From contig UQYM01000020.1 of assembly GCA_900545315.1 (NCBI GenBank), forward strand, positions 1 to 45,372: 45,372 nt of DNA, in the 5' to 3' direction. Made by a program: the position numbers and the translations under genes. Every line of letters begins with the position of its first letter. Within the stretch, counting starts at the first letter, position 1. This DNA comes from an uncultured Alistipes sp. Its GTDB lineage: Bacteria > Bacteroidota > Bacteroidia > Bacteroidales > Rikenellaceae. Below are positions 27,249 through 35,953 of the stretch, in pieces. The notes below the pieces were generated by a model. The model was not told the origin of the DNA, ran no database searches, and was given only the letters and a program-made list of their open reading frames with translations.

Positions 27249-28385
27249 TTATAACATCCCCTTGCTGCTGGGCAGCTCGAATTTGAAACTGTTGCGTGAT
27301 GCTGCCATGCGAAGAGCTCGTGAGAAGGCTTTGAAGATACCTTCGATTTTGTGGTGCTCGTTTTCGCCGGTAGCCGTAATGTGCAGGTTGCAGTGGGCTG
27401 CATCGGTGAAGCTCTTGAAGAAGTGGCGGAACATCTCGGTCGGAACGTCTCCAACCCGTTCGCGGTGAAACTCGACGTTCCAGGCAAAATCGATCCGGCC
27501 GCCGAAGTCAACCAATACCGTTGCGTCGCATTCGTCCATCGGCAGACAATAGCCGTAGCGTTCGATGCCCAGCTTCGATCCCAGAGCTGCATAAACCGCC
27601 TCTCCCAGTACGATGGCCGTATCCTCAATGGTGTGGTGTTCGTCAACCTCCAGATCACCATGCACCGTCAGATCGAGCATGAAGCCTGCATGGTGTACGA
27701 TCTGATCGAGCATGTGGTCGAAAAACTTCAGACCTGTATCGATGTGCGACACGCCACCACCATCCAGATCAAGGCGTAGGGTGATGTCAGTTTCGGCCGT
27801 TTTGCGACTGATCTCAGCGGTTCGTTCTCCGGCGCGAAGCATTTGCCAGATTTTGTTCCAGTCGTCGGTGATCAAACAGCAGTAGGATGCCAAACCGGCA
27901 TCAGCCAACATCTTTTGCCCCTCTTCAACCGGACGTAACAGCACGCCCCGAGCGCCCAAATTCTTAGCTAACTCGATATCCGTAACACGGTCGCCGATCA
28001 CATAGGAGGCTGTGAGATTATACTCGGAATTGTTGAGGTACTTGCCGAACATACCGGTACGCGGTTTGCGTGTCGGGGCATTGTCGGCCGGCATCGAACG
28101 GTCAATGAGTTGATCATCGAAGTGTACCCCCTCTCCCTCGAGGGTGGCCAACATCAGGTTATGGGCGGGGTGGAAGGTCTCTTCCGGGAAGCTGGCAGTA
28201 CCCAAACCATCCTGGTTGGAGGCCAGTACCAATTCGTAATCCAGCGTCGCGATACGATTCATGGCGGTAATCGCTCCCGGTACGAAACGTAACTTTTCGA
28301 GTGAATCTACCTGATAATCAATGGGCGGTTCCACGATCAATGTACCGTCACGATCAATGAAAAGTACCTTTTTCGGTTGTGACAT
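27249..28385 (-). CDS. hisB: Bifunctional histidinol-phosphatase / imidazoleglycerol-phosphate dehydratase HisB
   Basis: Carries out steps 6 and 8 of histidine synthesis. Seen: an N-terminal HAD phosphatase (about 1-165) with the nucleophile motif FIDRDGTLI and the GDRVTDIELAKNLGARG segment, fused to a C-terminal IGP dehydratase (about 190-378) with the metal-binding motifs FFDHMLDQIVHHAG, DEHHTIED and HFFKSFTDAAHCNLHI. At 378 aa it is the usual length of the fused form found in enterobacteria and Bacteroidota. It lies 66 bp before hisH and 279 bp after hisC. That upstream gap holds no recognised gene. Confidence 0.97.
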   Translation of the reverse strand: MSQPKKVLFIDRDGTLIVEPPIDYQVDSLEKLRFVPGAITAMNRIATLDYELVLASNQDGLGTASFPEETFHPAHNLMLATLEGEGVHFDDQLIDRSMPADNAPTRKPRTGMFGKYLNNSEYNLTASYVIGDRVTDIELAKNLGARGVLLRPVEEGQKMLADAGLASYCCLITDDWNKIWQMLRAGERTAEISRKTAETDITLRLDLDGGGVSHIDTGLKFFDHMLDQIVHHAGFMLDLTVHGDLEVDEHHTIEDTAIVLGEAVYAALGSKLGIERYGYCLPMDECDATVLVDFGGRIDFAWNVEFHRERVGDVPTEMFRHFFKSFTDAAHCNLHITATGENEHHKIEGIFKAFSRALRMAASRNSFKFELPSSKGML

Positions 28386-28664
28386 GCGTTGTAATATTTG
28401 GTGGTAAGGTGCTGATGCTGCTGTTCAAGTCACGGCTGAAATATTCCGCCAGTCATGTACTTAATCTATGGCCGCTGTTACAGAAGCTGACCGCTCGACG
28501 CATACGGCATCTCTCCTTGCAATTTAAAATCTTTTGTTTCTGTTCCTGCGTTATGTAGTCTATTCTTTTGCTGGTTCCCGTTGAAGCCATGCAGACTTGG
28601 AAGAACCCGCATAGCTCTTTCTTGTATCAAGAAAACTGTGGTCACCCCTGCTGTTGGATGAACC

Positions 28665-29699
28665 TTATAGGTTACTCAGCACTTCCAATAAACGTGTATT
28701 CTCTTCCGGGGTGCCAACCGTGATGCGCAGGCATCCGTCACACCCTTTGACGCGAGAGCGGTCGCGGACAATGATCCCCGCAGCGATCAGTAACTCATAG
28801 ACCTTGCGCGGCTCATCCACTTTGATCAGTACAAAGTTGGCATCCGAAGGGTACAGTTTGCGGATCACCGGCATTTGGCTCATCGCCTCCATGATCCGTT
28901 TGCGTTCGGCCAATATGGCTGCGATTTGGGGTGCGGGCGAGGTGCCGAGGTGCTCGATGACCGTGCGTTGTGTCGGGCCGTTGACATTATACGGATATTT
29001 CACGTTGGACATGGTGGCGATGATCAGTGGATGGGCAAAAGCCAGTCCCAATCGTAATCCGGCCATGCCCCAAGCCTTCGACAGCGTTTGCAAAATCACC
29101 AGATTCGGGAACTCGTTCAGACGAGAGAGAAATCCGGGACGCTCTGCAAAATCGATATAGGCTTCGTCTAAGACTACAATCCCTGCAAAATTGCGAATCA
29201 CCTGTTCGATCGTTTCAGCCGGAAAGGTGTTCGAGGTGGGGTTATTCGGGGAGCAGATCCAGAGCAGACGGCTGTTCTCGTCGGCAACGGCCAGCAGCTT
29301 GTCGACGTTGAGCGAAAAATCCTCCTCCAGTTGCACCTCGCGTATCTCCACATCGTTGATCTCTGCCGCCACCTTGTACATGCCGTAAGTCGGAGCGATC
29401 GAAATGGCATTGCTGATACGCGGCTCGCAGAAGACCCGATACATCAGATCGATCGCCTCATCCGAACCGTTGCCGACAAAAATGTTCTCAACCGGCACCC
29501 CTTTGACCTGTGAAAGCCGGGCCTTCAGAGCGCGTTGATGCGGATCGGGATAACGGTTTACGCCATTGTCGTAAGGATTCTCGTTCGCGTCAAGAAAAAT
29601 GCCCAACTCCCCGCCTTGATACTCATCACGTGCAGTCGAGTAGGGGGCCAAATTGCGGATATTCTCCCGCATCAGGTTGCGTATGTCTGTTTGTGTCAT
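28665..29699 (-). CDS. hisC: Histidinol-phosphate aminotransferase HisC
   Basis: PLP-dependent transamination of imidazole-acetol phosphate to histidinol phosphate, step 7 of the pathway. Seen: a complete 344-aa fold-type I aminotransferase with LDANENPYDNG, GNGSDEAIDL, the WICSPNNPTSN motif, VLDEAYIDF and the PLP lysine in TLSKAWGMAGLRLG, plus the C-terminal LRITVGTPEEN substrate-binding Arg. It is separated from hisD by 183 bp and from hisB by 279 bp, both long for an operon, but no promoter or terminator of clear form was seen in these gaps. Confidence 0.97.
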   Translation of the reverse strand: MTQTDIRNLMRENIRNLAPYSTARDEYQGGELGIFLDANENPYDNGVNRYPDPHQRALKARLSQVKGVPVENIFVGNGSDEAIDLMYRVFCEPRISNAISIAPTYGMYKVAAEINDVEIREVQLEEDFSLNVDKLLAVADENSRLLWICSPNNPTSNTFPAETIEQVIRNFAGIVVLDEAYIDFAERPGFLSRLNEFPNLVILQTLSKAWGMAGLRLGLAFAHPLIIATMSNVKYPYNVNGPTQRTVIEHLGTSPAPQIAAILAERKRIMEAMSQMPVIRKLYPSDANFVLIKVDEPRKVYELLIAAGIIVRDRSRVKGCDGCLRITVGTPEENTRLLEVLSNL

Positions 29700-29882
29700 C
29701 TTTTCATCTCTATGTTAAACCGGATGAGACGGTTCGTTTGTGAATTCGATCCAAAATCCCGTTTCGAGCGCCCATGTTGTCTTGGTATTTCAACTATGGC
29801 TCGAGAATTCTTCAGCGGGCTGGGTGTCGAGCGGGACTGTGTTGTAGCCTGAATTTATACCGAGTAAGCTGAAATTATTGGA

Positions 29883-31166
29883 TTAACGATTCAGGGCGTT
29901 GAGCCGCAGGGTTACGGCGTTTTTGTGAGCACCGAGTCCTTCGGCTGCAGCCATCGTCTCAATCACGCCGCCGATGCCCTGCAGCCCCTCCGATGTGATC
30001 TCCTGGAAGGTGATCTTACGCATGAAGCTGTCGAGGTTAACTCCGCTGCAGGAGCGTGCCCAACCGTAGGTGGGCAGCGTGTGGTTGGTCCCTGAAGCGT
30101 AGTCTCCGGCACTTTCCGGGGTGTAGTTGCCAATGAACACACTGCCGGCTGCGGTGATCTGGTGAGCCACTGCCCAAGCATTCTCCATAGAGATGATGAG
30201 ATGCTCGGCCGCGTAGGCGTTGGCAAATTCGATCATCTCTTCCGGGGTGTCCATCACAATGATACGGCTGTGATCCAGGGCACGGGTGGCAATGGCGGCA
30301 CGTGCCAGCAGGGCTACCTGGCGCTCTACCTCTTGCATAACCCGCTCTGCCAAGGCACGTGAAGAGGCAATCAGCATGGCTTGTGAATCCGGTCCATGTT
30401 CTGCCTGCGACAGCAGGTCTGCAGCGACAAAAACAGGATTGGCGGTCTCGTCGGCCATGACCAACACTTCGGACGGGCCGGCCGGCATGTCGATTGCCGT
30501 AAATTGCGACACCTGCTGTTTGGCTTCGGTGACATATTGGTTACCGGGGCCGAAGATTTTATCGGCTTTGGGAATGCTTTGCGTTCCGTAGGCCATTGCA
30601 GCGATTGCCTGCGCTCCTCCAACCTTGAAAATATGGGTTACCCCACACTGTGATGCCGTGTAGAGAATGGCCGGGGCAATTTTACCCTCTTTGTTTGGGG
30701 GAGAGCAGAGTGTAATTTGGCTGCATTCCGCAATGCGGGCCGGAATGGCCAACATCAGCACCGTCGAAAAGAGAGGGGCGGAGCCTCCCGGAATGTAGAG
30801 TCCTACACTGCGGATTGGCACAGCTTTTTGCATGCAGTGTACCCCAGGCATGGTCTGAATATCCACGCCATCGGTGTGTTGAGCAGCATGGAATTGCTCG
30901 ATATTGTGTTTGGCAGTTGCAATGGCCGCTTTAAGTTCCGGTGAGATGGCTTGAGTGGCTTCATCGATTTCGTCTTGGGTGACGGCCAGTGACGAAAGTG
31001 TTACGCCATCAATGTCTCGGGTCAGGCGCAGCAACGCCTCGTCACCCTCGGTGCGTACCGCGTCGAGAATGGCTGCGACACGCGGACCGATCGTGCTGCG
31101 TTCCATTTGCGGGCGGGCGGTTAGTTTGGCCCACTCGCACTTTTCGGGATTGACGATTACTTGCAT
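29883..31166 (-). CDS. hisD: Histidinol dehydrogenase HisD
   Basis: NAD- and zinc-dependent two-step oxidation of histidinol to histidine, the last steps of the pathway. Seen: full length (427 aa) with the signatures YIPGGSAPLFSTVLMLAIPA, VGGAQAIAAMAYGT, GPGNQYVTEAK, DMPAGPSEVLVMAD and the zinc/catalytic SQAEHGPDSQAML region; the C-terminal ASGTNHTLPTYGWARS is intact. It starts 1 bp after the hisG stop, so the two genes are tightly coupled. Confidence 0.97.
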   Translation of the reverse strand: MQVIVNPEKCEWAKLTARPQMERSTIGPRVAAILDAVRTEGDEALLRLTRDIDGVTLSSLAVTQDEIDEATQAISPELKAAIATAKHNIEQFHAAQHTDGVDIQTMPGVHCMQKAVPIRSVGLYIPGGSAPLFSTVLMLAIPARIAECSQITLCSPPNKEGKIAPAILYTASQCGVTHIFKVGGAQAIAAMAYGTQSIPKADKIFGPGNQYVTEAKQQVSQFTAIDMPAGPSEVLVMADETANPVFVAADLLSQAEHGPDSQAMLIASSRALAERVMQEVERQVALLARAAIATRALDHSRIIVMDTPEEMIEFANAYAAEHLIISMENAWAVAHQITAAGSVFIGNYTPESAGDYASGTNHTLPTYGWARSCSGVNLDSFMRKITFQEITSEGLQGIGGVIETMAAAEGLGAHKNAVTLRLNALNR

Positions 31167-31167
31167 A

Positions 31168-32019
31168 TTATCGAATCATTTTTTCGAGAGAGAGTACCAA
31201 AATATCTTCAGCGCCGATGGCCTTGAGCTGTTCAATTTTACACCACAGCTCGCTTTCGTTGATCACAACATGGATCGAACTCCACCCCTCCTGAGCCAAC
31301 GGCAGGATCGTCGGGCTCTTCATGCCGGGCAGAATCTTGATTGCTTCGGGGATCTTGTCGTGCGGCAGGTTCAGCAGTACATATTTCATTCCTTTGCTGC
31401 GCTCGACTGCCTCGAAACGGAACAAGAGTTGATTGACCAACTGCTGCTTTTCGTCCGGCAACCCCGGAGTGGCGATCAGCACGGCCTCCGAAAAGAGGAC
31501 CTTCTCCACTTCGCGCAATCCATTGGTAATCAGGGTTCCACCCGAGCTGACAATATCGAAAATGGCGTCGGCCATCCCTACTGACGGGGCAATTTCGACC
31601 GAACCGGCGATTTCGTGGATTTCAGCCTGGATTCCCTGTTCGTTAAAGAAACGCGAGAGAATGGCCGGATAAGAGGTGGCTACCCGTTTGCCGTTAAAGA
31701 AGGAGAGTCCGGGATATTCGACCGCTTTGGGCACTGCCAGCGAGAGACGGCATTTCCCAAAACCGAGTTTGTGGATCAACTCTACGTTGAATTTTTTCTC
31801 TTCCACTTCGTTGAGGCCGACAATGCCGAGATCAGCAACCCCCATGGCTACAGCCTGCGGAATGTCGTCATCACGCAGATAAAGTACCTCGATGGGGAAA
31901 TCATCGCTTTTAGCCAGCAGTTTGCGTTTGCTGTCTTCGATGGAGATGCCTGCCTCTTTGAGCAGGGCGATACTCTCTTCGTTCAGTCGGCCTTTGGCCT
32001 GAATGGCAATTCTGATCAT
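31168..32019 (-). CDS. hisG: ATP phosphoribosyltransferase HisG (long form)
   Basis: First, committed and feedback-controlled step: joins ATP and PRPP to make PR-ATP. Seen: 283 aa, the long form with a C-terminal ACT-like regulatory domain (about 210-283) that usually binds histidine, so it does not need HisZ. N-terminal motifs include IAIQAKGRLNEES, ADLGIVGLNEVEE and the PRPP-site segment DIVSSGGTLITNGL. The start is placed at MIRIAIQAKGR (32019); an in-frame ATG 81 bp earlier adds basic, non-family sequence and would intrude on the attenuator-hisG spacer. It is the first structural gene of the operon, directly downstream of the His leader attenuator. Confidence 0.96.
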   Translation of the reverse strand: MIRIAIQAKGRLNEESIALLKEAGISIEDSKRKLLAKSDDFPIEVLYLRDDDIPQAVAMGVADLGIVGLNEVEEKKFNVELIHKLGFGKCRLSLAVPKAVEYPGLSFFNGKRVATSYPAILSRFFNEQGIQAEIHEIAGSVEIAPSVGMADAIFDIVSSGGTLITNGLREVEKVLFSEAVLIATPGLPDEKQQLVNQLLFRFEAVERSKGMKYVLLNLPHDKIPEAIKILPGMKSPTILPLAQEGWSSIHVVINESELWCKIEQLKAIGAEDILVLSLEKMIR

Positions 32020-32104
32020 ATCTGTGTTTTTATTCGGTTTGCAATGTTTGTGCGGTTTTATCCGCTTTGTGTTGATCCCAGTAGTGGAGATTGGCCACAA
32101 CCGG

Positions 32105-32138
32105 AAAATAAAAAAGGCTTGCCTTTTCAGGTAAGCCT
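32105..32138 (-). terminator. his operon attenuator terminator
   Basis: On the minus strand, 10-position stem arms (32129-32138 and 32115-32124, one internal A/C mismatch) close a GAAA tetraloop and run into TTTTTTATTTT. It stands between the leader peptide and hisG. Its 5' arm contains GCTTACCT (32129-32136), which pairs perfectly over 8 bp with AGGTAAGC at the end of the leader-peptide frame (32183-32190). That makes two exclusive structures, terminator and antiterminator. Confidence 0.9.
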
Positions 32139-32182
32139 CATGTGGTATCGTAATGTCTCCTCAGATACAAACACACCCAATA

Positions 32183-32190
32183 GCTTACCT
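32183..32190 (-). promoter_or_regulatory. Antiterminator arm overlapping the leader-peptide stop codon
   Basis: AGGTAAGC on the minus strand covers the last sense codon and TAA stop of the His leader peptide. It is the perfect complement of GCTTACCT in the terminator 5' arm. A ribosome that reaches the stop would mask it and allow termination. A ribosome stalled at the His codons, 11 or more bases upstream, would leave it free to pair and block the terminator. Confidence 0.82.
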
Positions 32191-32238
32191 CTGCAGGCAA
32201 GGATGATGATGGGCGTGGATGTGATGAATTGATAACAT
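32185..32238 (-). CDS. hisL: His operon leader peptide
   Basis: A 17-codon frame, too short for ordinary gene calling, reading MLSIHHIHAHHHPCLQR then TAA. Six of the eight codons at positions 5-12 are His. By analogy with enterobacterial HisL, its translation senses charged tRNA-His: low histidine stalls the ribosome on the His run and favours the antiterminator. It lies 14-16 bases after the expected transcription start of a good promoter and 166 bases before hisG, and its stop codon is inside the antiterminator arm. The peptide itself is probably not functional as a product. The residue content, position and complementary arms together make this call strong. Confidence 0.92.
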   Translation of the reverse strand: MLSIHHIHAHHHPCLQR

Positions 32239-32258
32239 AATCATTTTCTTGTACTCAA

Positions 32259-32288
32259 CAAAGGTAAAGAAAAATATTGAAAATGCAA
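32259..32288 (-). promoter_or_regulatory. his operon promoter (Bacteroidota -33/-7 type)
   Basis: Minus strand: ATTG-type -33 element (TTG at 32286-32288), 19-bp spacer, and TACCTTTG at 32259-32266, a full match to the TAnnTTTG -7 consensus of Bacteroidota sigma-ABfr promoters. The expected start near 32252-32254 gives a leader mRNA beginning just before the HisL ATG. Confidence 0.85.
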
Positions 32289-32874
32289 TGCACACGCAAG
32301 TTATTTCTCGAAAATAGCCTGTCTGCGTTGAAATTGCGGTTTGAGTAGAGCAATTGATAGACAATGGGGAAAATCAATTTAGAGGTGTGCGGTAGGGTTG
32401 TGTATATATTGTTTCAGGAGTACGGATCCGATCCGAAGATCCGATTGAATTCGGTTGTGAATAAGATCAGGTGTGTAGATATATGATTGAAGTAGAACGT
32501 GATTTTGGGGGTGGTGTGTTTGTTTGTGTTGGTGCCTTTATGATTATGGTGCGTGTGTAAGTGTGCTTGATGGTTACGGTTAATGAAAAAGTCGATCAAG
32601 GCCATCTTACTGAGAGTTTTTGGTCTGGTCGTGAAGCTCTGTGCGTAACGTTGAGCATGCGTTCAATAAAAAATGATGGAGGAGTTGCAGCTTTTTTAAG
32701 CCCATTATTAATAAAATAATTGCGAAAGAAAACTTTCAATCCATTATTCGATGAGAGGTTAAATTGTTAATCTTCCTCTTTTTTAAGAGTTTTTGTGTGG
32801 TTTTATAGTTGTTGTAGTAGTTTATTAAAACAGGGCGTTAATTGTGCGTAATTGATTTCGTCATTGAGAGTTGT
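32289..32874. other. Gap between divergent his promoter and T6SS promoter
   Basis: About 590 bp separates the two divergent promoters. No ORF with recognisable content was found (a 63-codon minus-strand frame is His/Asn/Thr-rich and low complexity). Local repeats of GATCCGA occur near 32425-32445 and a small GAAAG/CTTTC hairpin near 32725. The region is AT-rich and could bind regulators of the T6SS genes, but no named operator is visible. Confidence 0.45.
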
Positions 32875-32875
32875 A

Positions 32876-32905
32876 TTGAATTTTTAAGTTTTTTTATTAC
32901 ATTTG
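32876..32905 (+). promoter_or_regulatory. T6SS operon promoter (Bacteroidota -33/-7 type)
   Basis: TTG at 32876-32878 (in ATTG), 19-bp spacer, and TACATTTG at 32898-32905, matching TAnnTTTG exactly. The expected start near 32911 leaves a 5' untranslated leader of about 40 bases before clpV. Its spacing is identical to that of the his promoter. Confidence 0.82.
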
Positions 32906-32951
32906 TTCAGGAAGCTGAAAATATCGACTGGAATTACTCAAAAGATTAAAA

Positions 32952-35399
32952 ATGAGCGATCTCAAGGACATTGCGAACTCTTTCGCTGTAGAATATTGTA
33001 GCGACGCGATCTATCCGTCTCATTTGTTTAAAGCTGTATTGCATAAAAGTATGGGCTTGGTCCATTTTATTGAAACCGATCTGGACAAAGACTACTACTA
33101 TCTGCAAGAGTGGGCTGATGTGCAGATGCAGCTCTCACCGAAAACTTCCAGACCTCAAAGTGAACTCAACTATTCAGATGAGGCTGAGGCCGTGATGGAG
33201 GAGGCCGATGTCTATAAAGAAAAATTTGGATTGGCTGCATGTGAACCGATTTGCGTGTTGGCATCTTTGGTTACGCCCGGTGTCGGTTTTACATTCGAAC
33301 AGTTGAAAACACTGCCGCTGACAGTTGGGGAAATCCAGGCCAAAATCGGAGTGTCGGCTGGAGTGAGTGGACCTGGTAGCCCGTCTGGGAGTGCCTCGGT
33401 TGGTGCCGGAGGGGGACAAGGACTTGTCAATAAATATTGCATCAACAAAATCGAAGAGGCAAAATCCGGTAAAATAGCTCCGGTAGTGGGCTTTGAAAAT
33501 GAGATTTCAGTCATTTTTGAAATTCTGGGCCGTAAGACAAAGTCCAACCTGTTGATTACGGGTGAATCGGGAGTGGGAAAAACCTCTCTGATCAATGCCT
33601 TTGTTAAGCAGCTGTGCGAAGGCCATGTGCCATCGTTTTTGAGTAATGCAGTCGCTTATGAACTCGACTTGGCCGGAATCGGATCCGATGCAGCTTATAA
33701 AGGGGAGTTGGAGGATCGGTTTAAGAATTTGTTACGGGAGATCAAGGAGCAACCTAATGCCATTTTGATTATAGAATCGATTGACAAACTGTTTGACAAA
33801 CAGAGCAGTTTGTACGGTGCTTCGTCCATTTTGAAACAGGAACTGAACAAAGGCGGATTGTTGCTGCTTTGCACCTCATCCATTGATGGATATACCAAAA
33901 ATATCGAAACCGATAAAGAGTTTGTAACCAAACTGGAAAAGATCACGCTCGAAGAACCCAATACTGATCTTTGCTTGCGTATCCTGAAAGGTGCTCTGGG
34001 GACATATTCTGAATATCATCACCTGGCTGTTGACGAAGCGGTTATGGGGGATGCAATTCGATTGTCTAAACGTTATTTGACTGAAAAAGCGCTCCCGGAT
34101 TCAGCTTTTGATCTGATTGATAGGACGATGGCGCTGGTGAAGACCATGAATGATATGTCGGCTAATGATGTGGCCGAGCTTCAGGCGGAGTTGGCTAAAT
34201 TGAGTGAACGTGCCAAAACGGAGGAGCCGGGACAGATCATGACTGAGTTGGAGTGGCTCCATTATAGGTTGATCAATCAGATTAGCTGCATTCTGTTGGC
34301 GCAGTTGGATAGCGATACGGAGTTCAATAAAATTGCTACGGCAGAGGAGCGAATTGACTATTTGCAACATGTTCTTGATCAGTTGGCGCAACTCGCACAG
34401 CAGAAACGGACCCAATTGGAGAGTGCGGATCTTTTTGCAGTAGTGGCCAAGCAGACCGGAATTCCGTTAGGAAAGGTGCAGTCGAAAGAGCGTGATCGGT
34501 TGATCAACGCCGAGGCTACGCTGAAAAAACGGGTTGTTGGTCAGGATCATGCTGTGAAGATTGTACTCGATGCCGTGTTTGAATCCCGCTCAGGATTGAA
34601 CAAAAAGGGACAACCGATGGGATCCTTCTTCTTCCTCGGTCCGACCGGTACAGGTAAAACGGAACTTTCCAAAGCACTGGCAGCCTTCCTGTTTGAAGAT
34701 GAATCGGCGTTGATCCGTTTCGATATGTCCGAATTCAAGGAGGAGCATTCGGTTGCGCTGCTCTATGGAGCGCCTCCGGGATATGTGGGTTATGAAGAGG
34801 GTGGTTTGTTGGTCAACAAGATCCGCCAGAAACCCTATTCGGTCGTATTGTTTGATGAGATTGAAAAGGCTCATAAGTCGGTGTTTGACCTCTTCCTGCA
34901 GATTCTGGATGAGGGTAAATTACACGATCGTTTGGGTCGCGTAGGAGATTTCTCAAATGCACTGATTCTGTTTACCTCCAATATTGGCAGTCAATTTATT
35001 GTCGATTCATTTAATAAAGGTGCAATTCCTCAGAATAATGATCTGATGGATATCATGCAAAATTATTTTCGTCCTGAATTTTTGGGACGTCTGACAGAAA
35101 TTGTACCTTTCTCTCCAATTACCGAGGAGACGGTAACCCGTATATTCGATATTCATTTGAAGGGTTTGCTCAAACTGCTTGATGAGCAGGAAATCAACTT
35201 GCAGATCAGTCCGGAGGTGAAACGACAGATCGCTATGATGGGGTATAACCCGCAGTATGGTGCGCGGCCGGTAATCGGAATTATTCGTAAAGAGTTACGG
35301 CATCCGTTGTCAAAATTGATCATATCCGGACAGGTTAAATCGGGTGATACGGTTGAGGTCCGGATGAAAGAGGGGAAACCGGAATTCATAACGCTTTGA
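32952..35399 (+). CDS. tssH: T6SS AAA+ ATPase ClpV/TssH (Bacteroidota type) with degenerate first ATPase domain
   Basis: Clp/HSP100 unfoldase that would disassemble and recycle the contracted TssB/TssC sheath. Seen: an N-terminal helical Clp-N-like domain (about 1-145), a Gly/Ser-rich linker (about 150-165), NBD1 with Walker A GESGVGKT (204-211), a short middle domain, and NBD2 with Walker A GPTGTGKT (563-570), Walker B FDE (634-636) and the GYVGYEEGG pore loop, then the C-terminal D2-small domain. Oddity: in NBD1 the Walker B Asp-Glu is Glu275-Ser276 and the paired arginine fingers of ClpB-type proteins are Thr326-Lys327, so NBD1 may bind but not hydrolyse ATP. ClpB is the alternative identity, but the following sheath genes decide for ClpV. 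It is the first gene of the T6SS operon. Confidence 0.9.
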   Translation: MSDLKDIANSFAVEYCSDAIYPSHLFKAVLHKSMGLVHFIETDLDKDYYYLQEWADVQMQLSPKTSRPQSELNYSDEAEAVMEEADVYKEKFGLAACEPICVLASLVTPGVGFTFEQLKTLPLTVGEIQAKIGVSAGVSGPGSPSGSASVGAGGGQGLVNKYCINKIEEAKSGKIAPVVGFENEISVIFEILGRKTKSNLLITGESGVGKTSLINAFVKQLCEGHVPSFLSNAVAYELDLAGIGSDAAYKGELEDRFKNLLREIKEQPNAILIIESIDKLFDKQSSLYGASSILKQELNKGGLLLLCTSSIDGYTKNIETDKEFVTKLEKITLEEPNTDLCLRILKGALGTYSEYHHLAVDEAVMGDAIRLSKRYLTEKALPDSAFDLIDRTMALVKTMNDMSANDVAELQAELAKLSERAKTEEPGQIMTELEWLHYRLINQISCILLAQLDSDTEFNKIATAEERIDYLQHVLDQLAQLAQQKRTQLESADLFAVVAKQTGIPLGKVQSKERDRLINAEATLKKRVVGQDHAVKIVLDAVFESRSGLNKKGQPMGSFFFLGPTGTGKTELSKALAAFLFEDESALIRFDMSEFKEEHSVALLYGAPPGYVGYEEGGLLVNKIRQKPYSVVLFDEIEKAHKSVFDLFLQILDEGKLHDRLGRVGDFSNALILFTSNIGSQFIVDSFNKGAIPQNNDLMDIMQNYFRPEFLGRLTEIVPFSPITEETVTRIFDIHLKGLLKLLDEQEINLQISPEVKRQIAMMGYNPQYGARPVIGIIRKELRHPLSKLIISGQVKSGDTVEVRMKEGKPEFITL

Positions 35400-35461
35400 C
35401 CCAAAATAGATGTGAGAAATTTTAGAAGTTAAATAGTAATCCTAAAAAAGACGAGAAGATT

Positions 35462-35929
35462 ATGGCAATGAAAGAGAATTTTATCTCGATGGCTCCAGAT
35501 GAAGAATCCAATGCGAAGGTCAGCCCCATCGATAACAATAAAACCTTGATGATCGACCAATATACGTCCAATGTTGAACCGGGCAATCCGGAGTTTGTGG
35601 AGAATATCCAGACGCTCCAGGATGCATTTGCCCATTTCAAACCTTCGGTTGAGGTCGATTTTGTGGACGAAGAGGGCGGCTCTGTGAATGAGGTGTTGCA
35701 TTTTAGTGAACTTCGCGATTTCGAAGCGCAGGGTGGTAAAGGGAAATTGGTGGAGAATAGCCAGTTCCTTTCTGGTGTGAAGAAAAAGATAGACACCAGC
35801 AGTAAAATACGTAAAAGTATTGAGCAGAACCGCAAATTGAGGGATATCCTCAAGGACAGCACCGCGAAAGAGGAGTTGAAAGAGATGCTGCAGGCTATGT
35901 TGGATGAGTTGGAAAGTAATAATAAGTAA
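35462..35929 (+). CDS. tssB: T6SS contractile sheath small subunit TssB
   Basis: With TssC it would form the contractile sheath. Seen: a 155-aa protein with an N-terminal extension, a central FKPSVEVDFVDEEGG strand pair and ELRDFEAQG resembling the TssB core, and a long C-terminal helix (about 105-155) rich in Lys, Glu and Leu where other TssB proteins interlock with TssC. The first 20 residues are polar and variable. The sequence is distant from proteobacterial VipA, as is usual for Bacteroidota subtype iii systems. It lies 62 bp after clpV and 24 bp before tssC, which supports the call. Confidence 0.82.
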   Translation: MAMKENFISMAPDEESNAKVSPIDNNKTLMIDQYTSNVEPGNPEFVENIQTLQDAFAHFKPSVEVDFVDEEGGSVNEVLHFSELRDFEAQGGKGKLVENSQFLSGVKKKIDTSSKIRKSIEQNRKLRDILKDSTAKEELKEMLQAMLDELESNNK

Positions 35930-35953
35930 TCGCTTAATAAATGATATAGAGTT

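Noticed and set aside
32414..32605. 63-codon minus-strand frame rich in His, Asn and Thr, considered as a second His leader or small gene
   Set aside because: It lies upstream of the his promoter, has low complexity, and no paired hairpins or downstream biosynthetic gene; the true leader is at 32185-32238.
32952..35399. Identity as housekeeping chaperone ClpB
   Set aside because: The middle domain is short, NBD1 is degenerate, and tssB, tssC and hcp genes follow directly; ClpV fits better.
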